Below, piece after piece: positions 1 to 6,226 of a DNA stretch of 9,809 bases. Below the pieces are notes generated by a model that ran no database searches, was not told where the DNA came from, and saw nothing but the letters and a program-made list of their open reading frames with translations. The translations under genes and the position numbers were made by a program. Within the stretch, counting starts at the first letter, position 1, and the number at the start of each line of letters is the position of its first letter. The DNA is from Saprospiraceae bacterium (lineage in GTDB: Bacteria > Bacteroidota > Bacteroidia > Chitinophagales > Saprospiraceae): assembly GCA_020436865.1 (NCBI GenBank), contig JAGQXA010000595.1, positions 1-9,809 on the forward strand. The letters are read 5' to 3'.

Positions 1-27
1 CTTTGCTTGTTATTATTCCTGTAACGT

Positions 28-54
28 GGCAGGGACGTTCCTGCCCGATTTTCC
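28..54 (+). terminator. Possible weak terminator hairpin of an upstream gene
   Basis: GGCAGG (28-33) pairs with CCTGCC (40-45) around a 6-nt loop, and a short T run (49-52) follows. The stem is only 6 bp and the T tract is short. It could end a gene lying left of the window, or be chance. Confidence 0.3.
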
Positions 55-80
55 ACTTGTCTCCACGTACTTTCGGCCGC

Positions 81-95
81 GATCGCCTGGCGATC
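81..95. repeat. 15-nt inverted repeat in the leader of the repeat-protein gene
   Basis: GATCGCC (81-87) and GGCGATC (89-95) form a perfect palindrome with a single central T. It lies about 70 bp before the start codon at 163. It could be an operator or a small RNA hairpin. I see no convincing TAnnTTTG promoter with a matching -33 element in 1-162, so the promoter of the next gene remains unassigned. Confidence 0.35.
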
Positions 96-162
96 CTGCA
101 GTACATTCTGTGCTTGTTCGGCCGAACTCCTGATTTGTATTTCATCACCAAAAACTAAGATT

Positions 163-1803
163 ATGACCTGTAGTTTCACACTAAGGGCCATGTGCCTGCT
201 TTTGATCGCCATGAATCCGCTGTTACTCGGCGGGCAGAACGTCGTGCTGAACTTTACCGGCATGACTCCCCACCTCGGACAAAAACTGGAGGCGCGCCTG
301 ATCGACAAACGCGACCTGCAGGAAGTCGACCGCGCGGTGATCCCTTCGATCGTGTCGGCCAATTTCGAGCTGACGCTGGTCGGCGAAACCGGCGGAAGCT
401 ATTTCATCGATTTCTATGCCGACCTGAGCGGCAATGGCGTGTACGATGCCCCGCCGGTGGATCACGCCTGGCGCGAAGAGGCCGACAACCTCGCTTCCGG
501 CGATAATACGGTCGACTTCGCCCATAATACCTCTTTTACCGACGTTCGCTGGCGCCATACCCTGACCTTTTCCTTGCTCGACATGACGCCGCACCTCGGA
601 CAATTGCTGGGCGTACGGCTCATCGACCGCACCCGGACGGGTAAGGAGGCGGGCCGCCTGGTTATCGCGGGGGTCCCTTCGGCCGATTTTTCGATCGATC
701 TGCCATTCCTCGAACTCGGACATAGCTACTACCTCGATTTCTTCGCCGACCTGAGCGGCAACGGCCTGTACGACGCTCCACCGGTCGATCATGCCTGGCG
801 CCTGGAGATCGATGCCGTCGACGGCGACGAAACCGCTTCGTTCTCCCACGGGACCAACTTCACCGATATCGGCTGGACCGATCAGGTGACCGTGGCCATG
901 ACGGATATGAACCCGCATGTCGGTCAATTGCTCGAACTGAGGGTGATCGACAAGGATTCCGGGAAGGAGATCGGCCGTACCCGGCGTACCGTCGATGTGG
1001 CGGCGATCGACGTGTCGGTACCCGGTCTACAGGCGGGCGGCAACTATCAGGTCGACTTTTACGCCGACCTGAACGGCAACGGTACCTACAATGCCCCGGG
1101 CGCCGATCATGCCTGGCGCCTGGACTGGGAGGGTCATCCGGGCGGCGACGCCCTGCTTCCCTTTGCGCACAATACATCGTTCGTAGACGTCGACTGGGAA
1201 TACCTGTTCACCCTGCACTTCACCGACATGAATCCACACCTCGGGCAATTGCTGGCCCTAAGGCTGGTGAACTCGGGGACCGGTCAGGAGGTGGGATCCT
1301 TCAGCATGCCCGCCATCATGTTTCCGGAGTTCTACGTGGAGGTGCCCGGCATCCGTCTGGATGAGAACTACGATGCCGATTTCTACGCCGATCTGAACGG
1401 CAACGGCGCCTACGACGCGCCTCCGGCAGATCACGCCTGGCGCCTGAACTTCGACGACGAAACGGGCGATGTCGAGCTCGAATTCGCGCATAATACCAAT
1501 TTCACCGACATTGAATTTCCGGCCTCCGTGCATTTGCCTTCGGCAGTAGAGTCGTTCAGCGCCTTCCCCAACCCGTTCGACGATCGCGTCGGACTGCAGT
1601 TCGGCCTCACGCAGGCGCAGGAAGTGCGGCTGCAACTGTTCGATCAATACGGTCGCACGGTCATGCCGATACGCGAATTGCATGCCCTTTCCGGGCAGAA
1701 TACCGTCGAACTCGACGGGCTTGGCCAACTGCCTCCGGGCATCTACTGGCTGCGGGTCGAGCTGGCGCCGGCCGGCCTGTTTGTATATCCGCTCGTGAAA
1801 TAG
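163..1803 (+). CDS. Secreted four-repeat protein with T9SS type A C-terminal sorting domain
   Basis: Predicted 546-residue exported protein. Residues 1-25 look like a signal peptide (hydrophobic run around residues 9-22, ending near GGQ). Four tandem repeats of about 107 residues follow (roughly 26-131, 132-240, 241-347, 348-455). Each begins with a strand ending in (D/G)M(T/N)PH(L/V)GQ, has a central DF(Y/F)ADL(S/N)GNGxY(D/N) segment followed by an AP...DHAWR stretch, and ends with a (A/S)H(N/G)T-F-D stretch. The DxNGNGxYD part resembles a dockerin/EF-hand calcium loop, so calcium binding is plausible but inferred. Residues 463-546 form a T9SS type A sorting domain: the AFPNPF hallmark at 467-472, a QLFDQYGR strand, a PPGIYWLRVE strand and a basic C-terminus (VK). 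The protein is therefore probably exported through the outer membrane and released or attached to the surface. The start at 163 follows an A-rich tract; later ATGs at 190 and 211 would shorten the signal peptide. I do not recognise the repeat as a named family and assign no function. Confidence 0.85.
   Translation: MTCSFTLRAMCLLLIAMNPLLLGGQNVVLNFTGMTPHLGQKLEARLIDKRDLQEVDRAVIPSIVSANFELTLVGETGGSYFIDFYADLSGNGVYDAPPVDHAWREEADNLASGDNTVDFAHNTSFTDVRWRHTLTFSLLDMTPHLGQLLGVRLIDRTRTGKEAGRLVIAGVPSADFSIDLPFLELGHSYYLDFFADLSGNGLYDAPPVDHAWRLEIDAVDGDETASFSHGTNFTDIGWTDQVTVAMTDMNPHVGQLLELRVIDKDSGKEIGRTRRTVDVAAIDVSVPGLQAGGNYQVDFYADLNGNGTYNAPGADHAWRLDWEGHPGGDALLPFAHNTSFVDVDWEYLFTLHFTDMNPHLGQLLALRLVNSGTGQEVGSFSMPAIMFPEFYVEVPGIRLDENYDADFYADLNGNGAYDAPPADHAWRLNFDDETGDVELEFAHNTNFTDIEFPASVHLPSAVESFSAFPNPFDDRVGLQFGLTQAQEVRLQLFDQYGRTVMPIRELHALSGQNTVELDGLGQLPPGIYWLRVELAPAGLFVYPLVK
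238..1527 (+). repeat. Four tandem in-frame repeats of about 320 bp
   Basis: The coding sequence for the four protein repeats has units at about 238-555, 556-882, 883-1203 and 1204-1527. The PH(L/V)GQ element recurs at protein residues 33, 140, 248 and 355, a spacing of 107-108 residues. The DNA is conserved most around the segments coding for ADL(S/N)GNG and DHAWR. Repeats 1 and 2 share SGNG and repeats 3 and 4 share NGNG, which suggests stepwise duplication. Confidence 0.85.
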
Positions 1804-1815
1804 TAATTTTGATCT

Positions 1816-1850
1816 GCCTGACCCTTGTTTGCCGAAGGGTCAGGCTTTTC
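1816..1850 (+). terminator. Rho-independent terminator after the repeat-protein gene
   Basis: An 11-bp perfect stem (1816-1826 with 1835-1845; left arm GCCTGACCCTT) encloses an 8-nt loop and is followed by TTTT (1846-1849). It starts 12 nt after the stop codon of the T9SS protein, and separates that gene from the cytochrome gene at 1880. It also overlaps an upstream in-frame ATG at 1829, which argues against that start. Confidence 0.8.
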
Positions 1851-1879
1851 CATCTCCCTTCACTCTCAAAATCCGGACT

Positions 1880-2236
1880 ATGTCAGCGATTAACAAGTTT
1901 GCTACCATGGCCCTCTTGTCGCTGCTGGCCTTTGCGGCTTGCAGCACGGAAGACGACGACGTTTGTCAGACCGAGAACATGAGTTTCTCAGAAGATATCT
2001 TCCCCATCATCGAAAGCAATTGCTTTACCGACTGCCACAACGGTAGCGCCCCGACCAGCGGGTTCACGCTAGAAAACTATGCCGACGTGAAGGTCAAGGT
2101 CGATCAGGGCCGTCTGGTGGGCGCCGTAACCCGGCAGCCCGGATTTGTGGCTATGCCCTACAATCTGGGGCCTTTGCCCTCCTGTGAGCAGGACCAGATC
2201 GCGGCCTGGGTAGCCCAGGGAGCGTTGGATAATTGA
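1880..2236 (+). CDS. Small c-type cytochrome lipoprotein (CX3CH heme motif)
   Basis: A 118-residue predicted lipoprotein. Residues 1-20 are a signal peptide with lipobox LLAFAAC (acylated Cys21), followed by an acidic linker. The mature part is a short cytochrome c domain: FSEDIFPIIESNC leads into C48-x3-C52-H53, and M92 in the AMP segment is a likely distal heme ligand. The ending (AAWVAQGA) is typical of Bacteroidota and planctomycete-type cytochrome c domains. Cys29 and Cys102 flank the domain and are kept in its paralogues at 3874 and 4664, so a disulfide is likely. The CX3CH spacing is unusual; heme attachment is inferred. The start at 1880 gives a clean signal peptide; an upstream ATG at 1829 lies inside a terminator. 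The gene sits alone between that terminator and a convergent transporter gene whose stop is only 5 nt away. Likely role: electron transfer at the cell envelope. Confidence 0.8.
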   Translation: MSAINKFATMALLSLLAFAACSTEDDDVCQTENMSFSEDIFPIIESNCFTDCHNGSAPTSGFTLENYADVKVKVDQGRLVGAVTRQPGFVAMPYNLGPLPSCEQDQIAAWVAQGALDN

Positions 2237-2241
2237 TGCTA

Positions 2242-3240
2242 TTATAACCTCCCGACCGAGTGTTTGTCGTTCGATAACACATTTTCCAGGGACCACGAAA
2301 CGCGGCGTATGAAATCGGCCTGTCGCACGGGGCAATCGGTCTTCAGGCAAACCGTGCAGGAGGAGGGTGGCGCGCACGGATCGGTATGCACAAAAACCTC
2401 CACGGGCGTGCTGCACGAGTGGGCGACCTGCTTTTCCATCGACTTCGTTTCGTTGTGCGCTTCCTTTACCTCCAGATACCAGGGCACGGTGAGGTGGCAG
2501 TCGATGTGCAGGGCCGAGCCGTACTTGATCACCCGAAAGTTGTGCAGATCCACCCAATTGGCCGAGCGATGCTGGTCGAGGTGCTGCGTGATCGATTTCA
2601 CCAGTTGGTAGTCGGCCTCATCCATGATGCCGGCTACCGAGGTGCGCAGTAGCCGGTAACCGGTGTAGAGGATCAGTGCGCCGAACAGCAGCGCCGTGGC
2701 ATTGTCGATCCACTGGATGCCCGTCAGTCGTAACAGGAACAGCCCGACAAGCAAGCCGGCCGAACTGTAGGCGTCGGATTTCAGGTGGCGGCCGTCGGCG
2801 ATCAGGATCAACGAACCGAACTGCTTTCCGCGCCGCTCCAATACCCATCCCAGTACAAAATTCACCCCGCCGGCCAGAGCCGTGACCAGCATCCCCAGAT
2901 CGAGAGAGCCGAGCTGTTGCGGATAGAGGAGGTTGTAGCAGCTTTTTCCGATGATGGAGATGCCGGCCAGGAAGATCAACCCGCCCTCGAAGCCGGCCGA
3001 GAGGAACTCGATCTTGCCGTGTCCGTACGGATGATTGAGATCGCGGGGCTTGAAGGCCAGCAGGAGGCTATACAAGGCAAACCCGCCGGCCACGACATTG
3101 ATGATCGACTCGAGTGCGTCGGTGAGGATGGCGTTGGAATTGGTGGTCCACCAGGCGTAGAATTTACCGGCCATCAGCAGCAGGCCGATACTCAGCGCCA
3201 GCCATTGCAGGCGAACGCTGGAGCGATTGGTATGGCTCAT
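2242..3240 (-). CDS. Cation diffusion facilitator (CDF) family metal transporter
   Basis: A 332-residue inner-membrane protein with about six hydrophobic segments and a cytosolic C-terminal domain, the CDF (cation efflux, PF01545) architecture. Family marks are the TM2 segment NAILTDALESIIN, the loop HPYGHGKIE (70-78) and the TM5 metal site H152-x3-D156 (GRHLKSDAYSS). In TM2 the residues equivalent to the usual H/DxxxD pair appear to be E44 and N48, so the transport site differs from classic zinc exporters. The C-terminus has a cysteine cluster C289-x5-C295-x2-C298-x4-C303 after VHTDP, likely a metal-sensing site. CDF proteins export divalent cations (Zn, Fe, Mn, Co, Cd) by proton antiport; the ion here cannot be fixed. 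I chose the ATG at 3240; a GTG five codons upstream (3255) is the alternative. The gene is convergent with the cytochrome gene at 1880 and divergent from the lipoprotein at 3380. Confidence 0.88.
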   Translation of the reverse strand: MSHTNRSSVRLQWLALSIGLLLMAGKFYAWWTTNSNAILTDALESIINVVAGGFALYSLLLAFKPRDLNHPYGHGKIEFLSAGFEGGLIFLAGISIIGKSCYNLLYPQQLGSLDLGMLVTALAGGVNFVLGWVLERRGKQFGSLILIADGRHLKSDAYSSAGLLVGLFLLRLTGIQWIDNATALLFGALILYTGYRLLRTSVAGIMDEADYQLVKSITQHLDQHRSANWVDLHNFRVIKYGSALHIDCHLTVPWYLEVKEAHNETKSMEKQVAHSCSTPVEVFVHTDPCAPPSSCTVCLKTDCPVRQADFIRRVSWSLENVLSNDKHSVGRL

Positions 3241-3280
3241 CGAAGAGGCGTGCACGAGCGCGAGGATTTTGTATAAATGC

Positions 3281-3288
3281 CTAAAATA
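3281..3288 (-). promoter_or_regulatory. Possible -7 element for the CDF transporter gene
   Basis: On the minus strand this reads TATTTTAG, a 7 of 8 match to the Bacteroidota TAnnTTTG element, about 40 nt before the ATG at 3240. No TTG is seen at the expected -33 spacing, so support is weak. Confidence 0.25.
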
Positions 3289-3328
3289 CGGGTTCAGCGT
3301 CCTTTTTTTCCCGTTCGGCGCCTTTCAC

Positions 3329-3359
3329 TTGTGGAGGGAGGGCGGAGCGGCTATTTTTG
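3329..3359 (+). promoter_or_regulatory. Bacteroidota sigma-ABfr-type promoter (TTG-N20-TATTTTTG)
   Basis: TTG at 3329-3331 is followed after exactly 20 nt by TATTTTTG at 3352-3359, a full match to the Bacteroidota consensus (-33 TTG, -7 TAnnTTTG). Transcription would begin around 3364-3367, giving a leader of roughly 15 nt rich in A before the start at 3380. It is the best-supported promoter of the envelope gene run. Confidence 0.7.
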
Positions 3360-3379
3360 ACTCATAAAGTTGTAAAAAA

Positions 3380-3808
3380 ATGATGAAAATGAAGACTTGG
3401 AACGGATCCATCTTAGTTGCGCTGATCATGATGCTCGGCGCCTGCACCAACGGCGACGATAACAGTCCCAACGGGGGCGATCCCAACGTGATCACCGAAG
3501 CCGGCAAATGGCGGGTTTCGTACTACTTCGACAAAGATAAAGTAGAGACCAACAATTTTTCCGCCTACACGTTCGACTTCCTGGATAACGGCCTGTTGCG
3601 CGGTGAGCAAAATGGGAACCTGGTCGAGGAAGGGACCTGGCTGGTCAATTCGAGCAGCAACAAACTGGTCATCACCTTTTCTACGACGGGACCGTTCGAC
3701 GATCTGAGCGACGATTGGATCATTCAGGAAATGACCGACGAACTGATCCGCCTGCGCGACGACAACGACGAACATCTGGAAGAATTGCACTTTTCGGCTA
3801 TCCCATAG
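3380..3808 (+). CDS. Lipocalin-like small lipoprotein
   Basis: A 142-residue predicted lipoprotein. The signal peptide ends in a lipobox (MLGAC, Cys22), followed by an Asn/Asp/Gly-rich linker. The mature domain begins with a GKWRVSYYFD strand, resembling the GxW start of lipocalin-like beta-barrels. It then alternates short strands and turns, including YTFDFLDNG, a GTWLV strand, KLVITF and ELIRLRD, as in the short lipocalin-like lipoproteins common in Bacteroidota. No ligand or enzymatic motif is visible. The start is uncertain among ATGs at 3380, 3383 and 3389, all just after an A-rich tract; 3380 is kept as first. A strong promoter lies directly upstream. The cytochrome gene at 3874 follows after 65 nt, with a possible second promoter in between. 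Function unknown; probably anchored in the outer or inner membrane facing the periplasm. Confidence 0.7.
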   Translation: MMKMKTWNGSILVALIMMLGACTNGDDNSPNGGDPNVITEAGKWRVSYYFDKDKVETNNFSAYTFDFLDNGLLRGEQNGNLVEEGTWLVNSSSNKLVITFSTTGPFDDLSDDWIIQEMTDELIRLRDDNDEHLEELHFSAIP

Positions 3809-3828
3809 CGTTTAAACCGTTTACCGGC

Positions 3829-3836
3829 TATTTTTA
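3829..3836 (+). promoter_or_regulatory. Possible -7 element before the di-domain cytochrome gene
   Basis: TATTTTTA differs from TAnnTTTG at the last base only and sits in the same CGGCTATTTTT-type context as the promoter at 3352. No TTG lies 19-21 nt upstream. It may give internal initiation within the operon. Confidence 0.3.
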
Positions 3837-3842
3837 AGATCA

Positions 3843-3860
3843 TCCCGGCCTGCACCGGGA
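3843..3860 (+). other. Small hairpin in the 5' leader of the di-domain cytochrome gene
   Basis: TCCCGG (3843-3848) and CCGGGA (3855-3860) form a 6-bp stem with a 6-nt loop, 13 nt before the ATG at 3874. No T tract follows, so it is not a terminator. It might affect translation initiation. Confidence 0.3.
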
Positions 3861-3873
3861 AAGCCTTCGAACC

Positions 3874-4623
3874 ATGACTGTAAAACACCTGTATGCGCCG
3901 CTGCTGGTCTTTGCGACCGGCCTGCTTCTAAGTACGATCTCCTGCCAACATTCGCCGATCCTGTCCGACGACGGGCCGCCGGTCGACACGATCCCCGACG
4001 ATCCGATCGACACGACGATGAACGGAACGCCCTGCGATCCCGATCTCGTATACTTCGATCTGCAAGTGCTGCCGATCCTGCGCTCGAATTGCGCCAAGAG
4101 CGGCTGCCACGATGCGATCACGCATGAAGAAGGGGTGATCCTCGACAGCTACGAGAATGTGCTGGCTACGACCGAGATCAAGGTCTCGGATCCATACGAT
4201 AGCGATATCCTGGAGGCCATCTTCGACGACAAACCCGAAGATCGCATGCCGCCGCCGCCGAATACGCCCTTGTCGCAGGAGTATATCGACCTGATCGTCG
4301 ATTGGATCGTGCAAGGGGCTAAAGACCTCGACTGCGATCCCGATTCCGGGGGCTGTAATACCGACAACGTGACTTTCTCCCAGGATGTGTTCCCGGTCAT
4401 GCAGATCACCTGCATCGGCTGCCATAGCGGTGCACAACCGCAGGGCAATCTCGACCTGAGCACCTACGATAAGATCAAGATCGTGGCCAACGACGGTCGT
4501 CTGCTCGGCGCCATCAAGGGAGAAAGCGGCTACGTACAAATGCCCTTCGGGGGGCAGCCGCTGCCGCAATGTACCATCGACAAGATCTCGGCCTGGGTGG
4601 CCGACGGAGCTCCCCAGAACTAA
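3874..4623 (+). CDS. Di-domain c-type cytochrome lipoprotein
   Basis: A 249-residue exported protein with two cytochrome c domains. Residues 1-23 are a signal peptide with a probable lipobox ending at Cys24, then a Pro/Asp-rich linker to about residue 53. Domain 1 (about 54-152) carries C73-x4-C78-H79 after LPILRSNC, and M125 in DRMPPPP is a likely axial ligand; IVDWIVQGA ends it. This CX4CH, MPPPP-type domain is common in Bacteroidota and planctomycete cytochromes. Domain 2 (about 161-249) carries canonical C180-x2-C183-H184 and M223 (VQMPFG). Domain 2 is a clear paralogue of the proteins at 1880 and 4664, sharing the GR(L/F)(L/V)GA stretch and the end AxWxxxGAxxN, plus flanking Cys161 and Cys233. 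Likely a two-heme electron carrier anchored to the periplasmic face of a membrane. It lies 40 nt before the next cytochrome gene, consistent with an operon. Confidence 0.85.
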   Translation: MTVKHLYAPLLVFATGLLLSTISCQHSPILSDDGPPVDTIPDDPIDTTMNGTPCDPDLVYFDLQVLPILRSNCAKSGCHDAITHEEGVILDSYENVLATTEIKVSDPYDSDILEAIFDDKPEDRMPPPPNTPLSQEYIDLIVDWIVQGAKDLDCDPDSGGCNTDNVTFSQDVFPVMQITCIGCHSGAQPQGNLDLSTYDKIKIVANDGRLLGAIKGESGYVQMPFGGQPLPQCTIDKISAWVADGAPQN

Positions 4624-4663
4624 GGATCTGTTCATCAGCTACCGCGAATTCAAAAAGAAAGAA

Positions 4664-5038
4664 ATGAATTGGATAAACAGCTGTGCCGTCTTGCTGCTCC
4701 TGGCAAGCCTGATCTTCGTGCCCTCCTGTTATTACGACAACGAAGAAGAGTTATATCCCTTCGTGGAGTGCGACACGACCGCAGTGACCTATACGGAGAC
4801 CGTACTGCCGGTCCTGGAGAATAACTGCTACGTCTGCCACAGTGCCGCCGCCAATCTCGGCGGGATCACGCTGGAAGGATACCAGAACCTGCTGACCTAC
4901 GTCAACAGCGGACGGTTCCTCGGCGCCATCCGCCGGCAGGAAGGCTTTTCGCCCATGCCGCAAAATGCCTCTCAATTGCCGGATTGCACCCTGGACCAGA
5001 TCGAAGCCTGGATCAACCTTGGAGCGCCGGAGAACTGA
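4664..5038 (+). CDS. Single-domain c-type cytochrome lipoprotein
   Basis: A 124-residue predicted lipoprotein. The signal peptide ends at Cys22 (LIFVPSC), followed by an acidic stretch. The cytochrome domain has a canonical C55-x2-C58-H59 (NNCYVCHS), a likely distal ligand M98 (FSPMPQ) and the family ending EAWINLGAPEN. Cys36 and Cys108 flank the domain as in the two related proteins and could form a disulfide. The start follows the A-rich tract AAAAAGAAAGAA, the usual Bacteroidota initiation context. It is 40 nt downstream of the di-domain cytochrome and 39 nt upstream of the OB-fold gene, in one direction. Expected role: periplasmic electron transfer with its neighbours; the partner is unknown. 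Confidence 0.85.
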   Translation: MNWINSCAVLLLLASLIFVPSCYYDNEEELYPFVECDTTAVTYTETVLPVLENNCYVCHSAAANLGGITLEGYQNLLTYVNSGRFLGAIRRQEGFSPMPQNASQLPDCTLDQIEAWINLGAPEN

Positions 5039-5077
5039 TAGACCTCTTTCTCCCGCTTCGTCAAATACACCTGTCGT

Positions 5078-5491
5078 ATGAAAAATGCACTGATCGTCGT
5101 AGCCCTTCTGGCCCTGATCGGGGTCGGGGTAGGGCTCTATCTCTACAACAAACCGCACAAAGACATCGCCCACGCCACTCCCGATTTCGAGCTGGCCTCG
5201 GCGCAGTTGTTTGCCGACTTCGAAACCGACGAAGCTGCGGCCCAGGCCCGGTACCTCGACAAAGTGGTCGAGGTGAGCGGAACCGTCCGCGAGGTCTCGG
5301 CCGCTGAAGAAGGCGGACTCAATGTCATCTTGAACACCGAAAGCGATTTCGCCGGAGTGATCTGCCAGTTCAATGCCGAACAGGCCGAAGCGGCGGCCGG
5401 ATTGCAGACGGGACAAGAAGTGACCATCAAGGGCGTGTGCACCGGCATGCTCATGGATGTAGTGCTCATCCGGTGCGTTCTGATTTCTTAA
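5078..5491 (+). CDS. Membrane-anchored OB-fold protein (tRNA_anti-like family)
   Basis: A 137-residue protein with one N-terminal hydrophobic segment (about residues 4-23, ending LYLYNK), which should anchor it with the rest outside the cytoplasm. A short helix (ELASAQLFADFETDEAAAQ) precedes a small beta-barrel whose strands include LDKVVEVSGTVREVS, GLNVILN, FAGVICQF, EVTIKGVCTG and VVLIRCVLIS. This is the OB-fold layout of the Bacteroidota tRNA_anti-like family (PF12869). Despite the family name, the anchored location makes tRNA binding unlikely; ligand unknown. Three cysteines lie in the barrel, two near its end. It lies between cytochrome and YceI genes, an arrangement I recall from other Bacteroidota (memory, not a search). 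The YceI gene follows after 18 nt. Confidence 0.8.
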   Translation: MKNALIVVALLALIGVGVGLYLYNKPHKDIAHATPDFELASAQLFADFETDEAAAQARYLDKVVEVSGTVREVSAAEEGGLNVILNTESDFAGVICQFNAEQAEAAAGLQTGQEVTIKGVCTGMLMDVVLIRCVLIS

Positions 5492-5509
5492 TTCCAAAAG
5501 CGAAGAAAA

Positions 5510-6073
5510 ATGAAAAATGTATTTCTGGCCGTCGCGCTGATCGCCTTTGCCGCCACCGGCCTGCAAGCTCAAAAGTATTTCACCCGTGAAGGAAGCATCA
5601 GCTTCTTCTCCGATGCCCCGCTGGAAAAGATCGAGGCCCACAACGGCCAGGCCACCAGCGTCATCGACTTCGAATCCGGCAAAATGGAGATCGCCGTACT
5701 GATCAAGGCTTTCCAGTTCGAAAAGGCCCTCATGGAGGAGCATTTCAACGAAAATTACATGGAAAGCAGCAAGTATCCGAAAGCGCTCTTCAAAGGGCAG
5801 ATCGCCGACTTGAAAGGGGTCGACCTCGAAAAGGAAGGCACCTATCCGGTCAAAGTGATCGGTAGCATGACCATCCATGGCGTGACCAACGAACTCGAAG
5901 TGCCGGCCGAACTGACGATCGACAAAGAGGGCGTTCTGACCGGCAATACGAACTTCGAACTGGTCCTGGCCGACTACGAGATCGCTATCCCGTCTGTCGT
6001 GAAGGACAACATCGCCAAAACGGTCAAGGTGACCGCCAACTTTAATTTCCAGGAATTCAAAAAGGGTTCCTGA
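5510..6073 (+). CDS. YceI family periplasmic lipid-binding protein
   Basis: A 187-residue exported protein. The signal peptide is about residues 1-20 (cleavage after LQA). The mature part matches the YceI lipocalin-like fold (PF04264): a first strand GSISFFSDAP, then an IEAHN segment, the central MEEHFNENYMESSKYPKA stretch typical of the family (usually MxxHxxx-FDxxxYPxA), and TMTIHGV-like SMTIHGVTNELEVP. YceI proteins bind long isoprenoid or other amphiphilic lipids in an extended barrel; in Proteobacteria yceI is often next to cytochrome b561, so a link between YceI and redox proteins has precedent. The A-rich tract GAAAAATG context supports the start. It is 18 nt after the OB-fold gene and is followed by three hairpins. 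Confidence 0.9.
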   Translation: MKNVFLAVALIAFAATGLQAQKYFTREGSISFFSDAPLEKIEAHNGQATSVIDFESGKMEIAVLIKAFQFEKALMEEHFNENYMESSKYPKALFKGQIADLKGVDLEKEGTYPVKVIGSMTIHGVTNELEVPAELTIDKEGVLTGNTNFELVLADYEIAIPSVVKDNIAKTVKVTANFNFQEFKKGS

Positions 6074-6081
6074 TCATCTTC

Positions 6082-6110
6082 TGGCCGGCCCTGGGGGGGT
6101 ATGCCGGCCA
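6082..6110 (+). other. Hairpin with a G-run loop after the YceI gene
   Basis: TGGCCGGC (6082-6089) pairs with GCCGGCCA (6103-6110), an 8-bp GC-rich stem around a 13-nt loop that contains seven consecutive Gs (6093-6099). It starts 9 nt after the YceI stop codon. It could protect the 3' end of the transcript. Confidence 0.5.
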
Positions 6111-6111
6111 C

Positions 6112-6151
6112 GAAGCCGCGCGTCCCGCGAAGAGCGGGACGCGCCGGCTTC
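6112..6151 (+). terminator. Long GC-rich hairpin, possible transcription terminator
   Basis: Arms at 6112-6128 and 6134-6151 form a 17-bp stem with a single bulged C and a 5-nt GAAGA loop; core CGCGTCCCGC / GCGGGACGCG. There is no T tract after it, so it may be a terminator of unusual form, an mRNA stability element, or a REP-like element. It follows directly on the preceding hairpin. Confidence 0.5.
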
Positions 6152-6192
6152 TCGATAACTCCAATATCGACTCATTGTCTGTAGTCTGAATT

Positions 6193-6216
6193 TCCCCAAG
6201 CATGCCTGCTTGGGGA
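6193..6216 (+). promoter_or_regulatory. Perfect hairpin just before the DUF5777 start codon
   Basis: TCCCCAAGCA (6193-6202) and TGCTTGGGGA (6207-6216) form a perfect 10-bp stem with a TGCC loop. It ends 10 nt before the ATG at 6227, in a position to influence ribosome access or to bind a regulator as DNA. No T tract follows at once. Confidence 0.45.
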
Positions 6217-6226
6217 CCAATTAAAA

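Noticed and set aside
1829..1879. In-frame upstream ATG for the cytochrome gene
   Set aside because: It lies inside the terminator hairpin at 1816-1850 and would place a non-hydrophobic extension before a clean lipoprotein signal peptide starting at 1880.
3928..4635. Minus-strand open frame of 235 codons
   Set aside because: It is the antisense of the di-domain cytochrome gene; its His/Asp/Val-rich translation is typical of a shadow frame.
4751..5878. Long minus-strand open frame of 375 codons
   Set aside because: It lies opposite three clear genes (cytochrome, OB-fold, YceI), crosses their boundaries, and its translation looks like antisense of GC-rich coding sequence without domain features.
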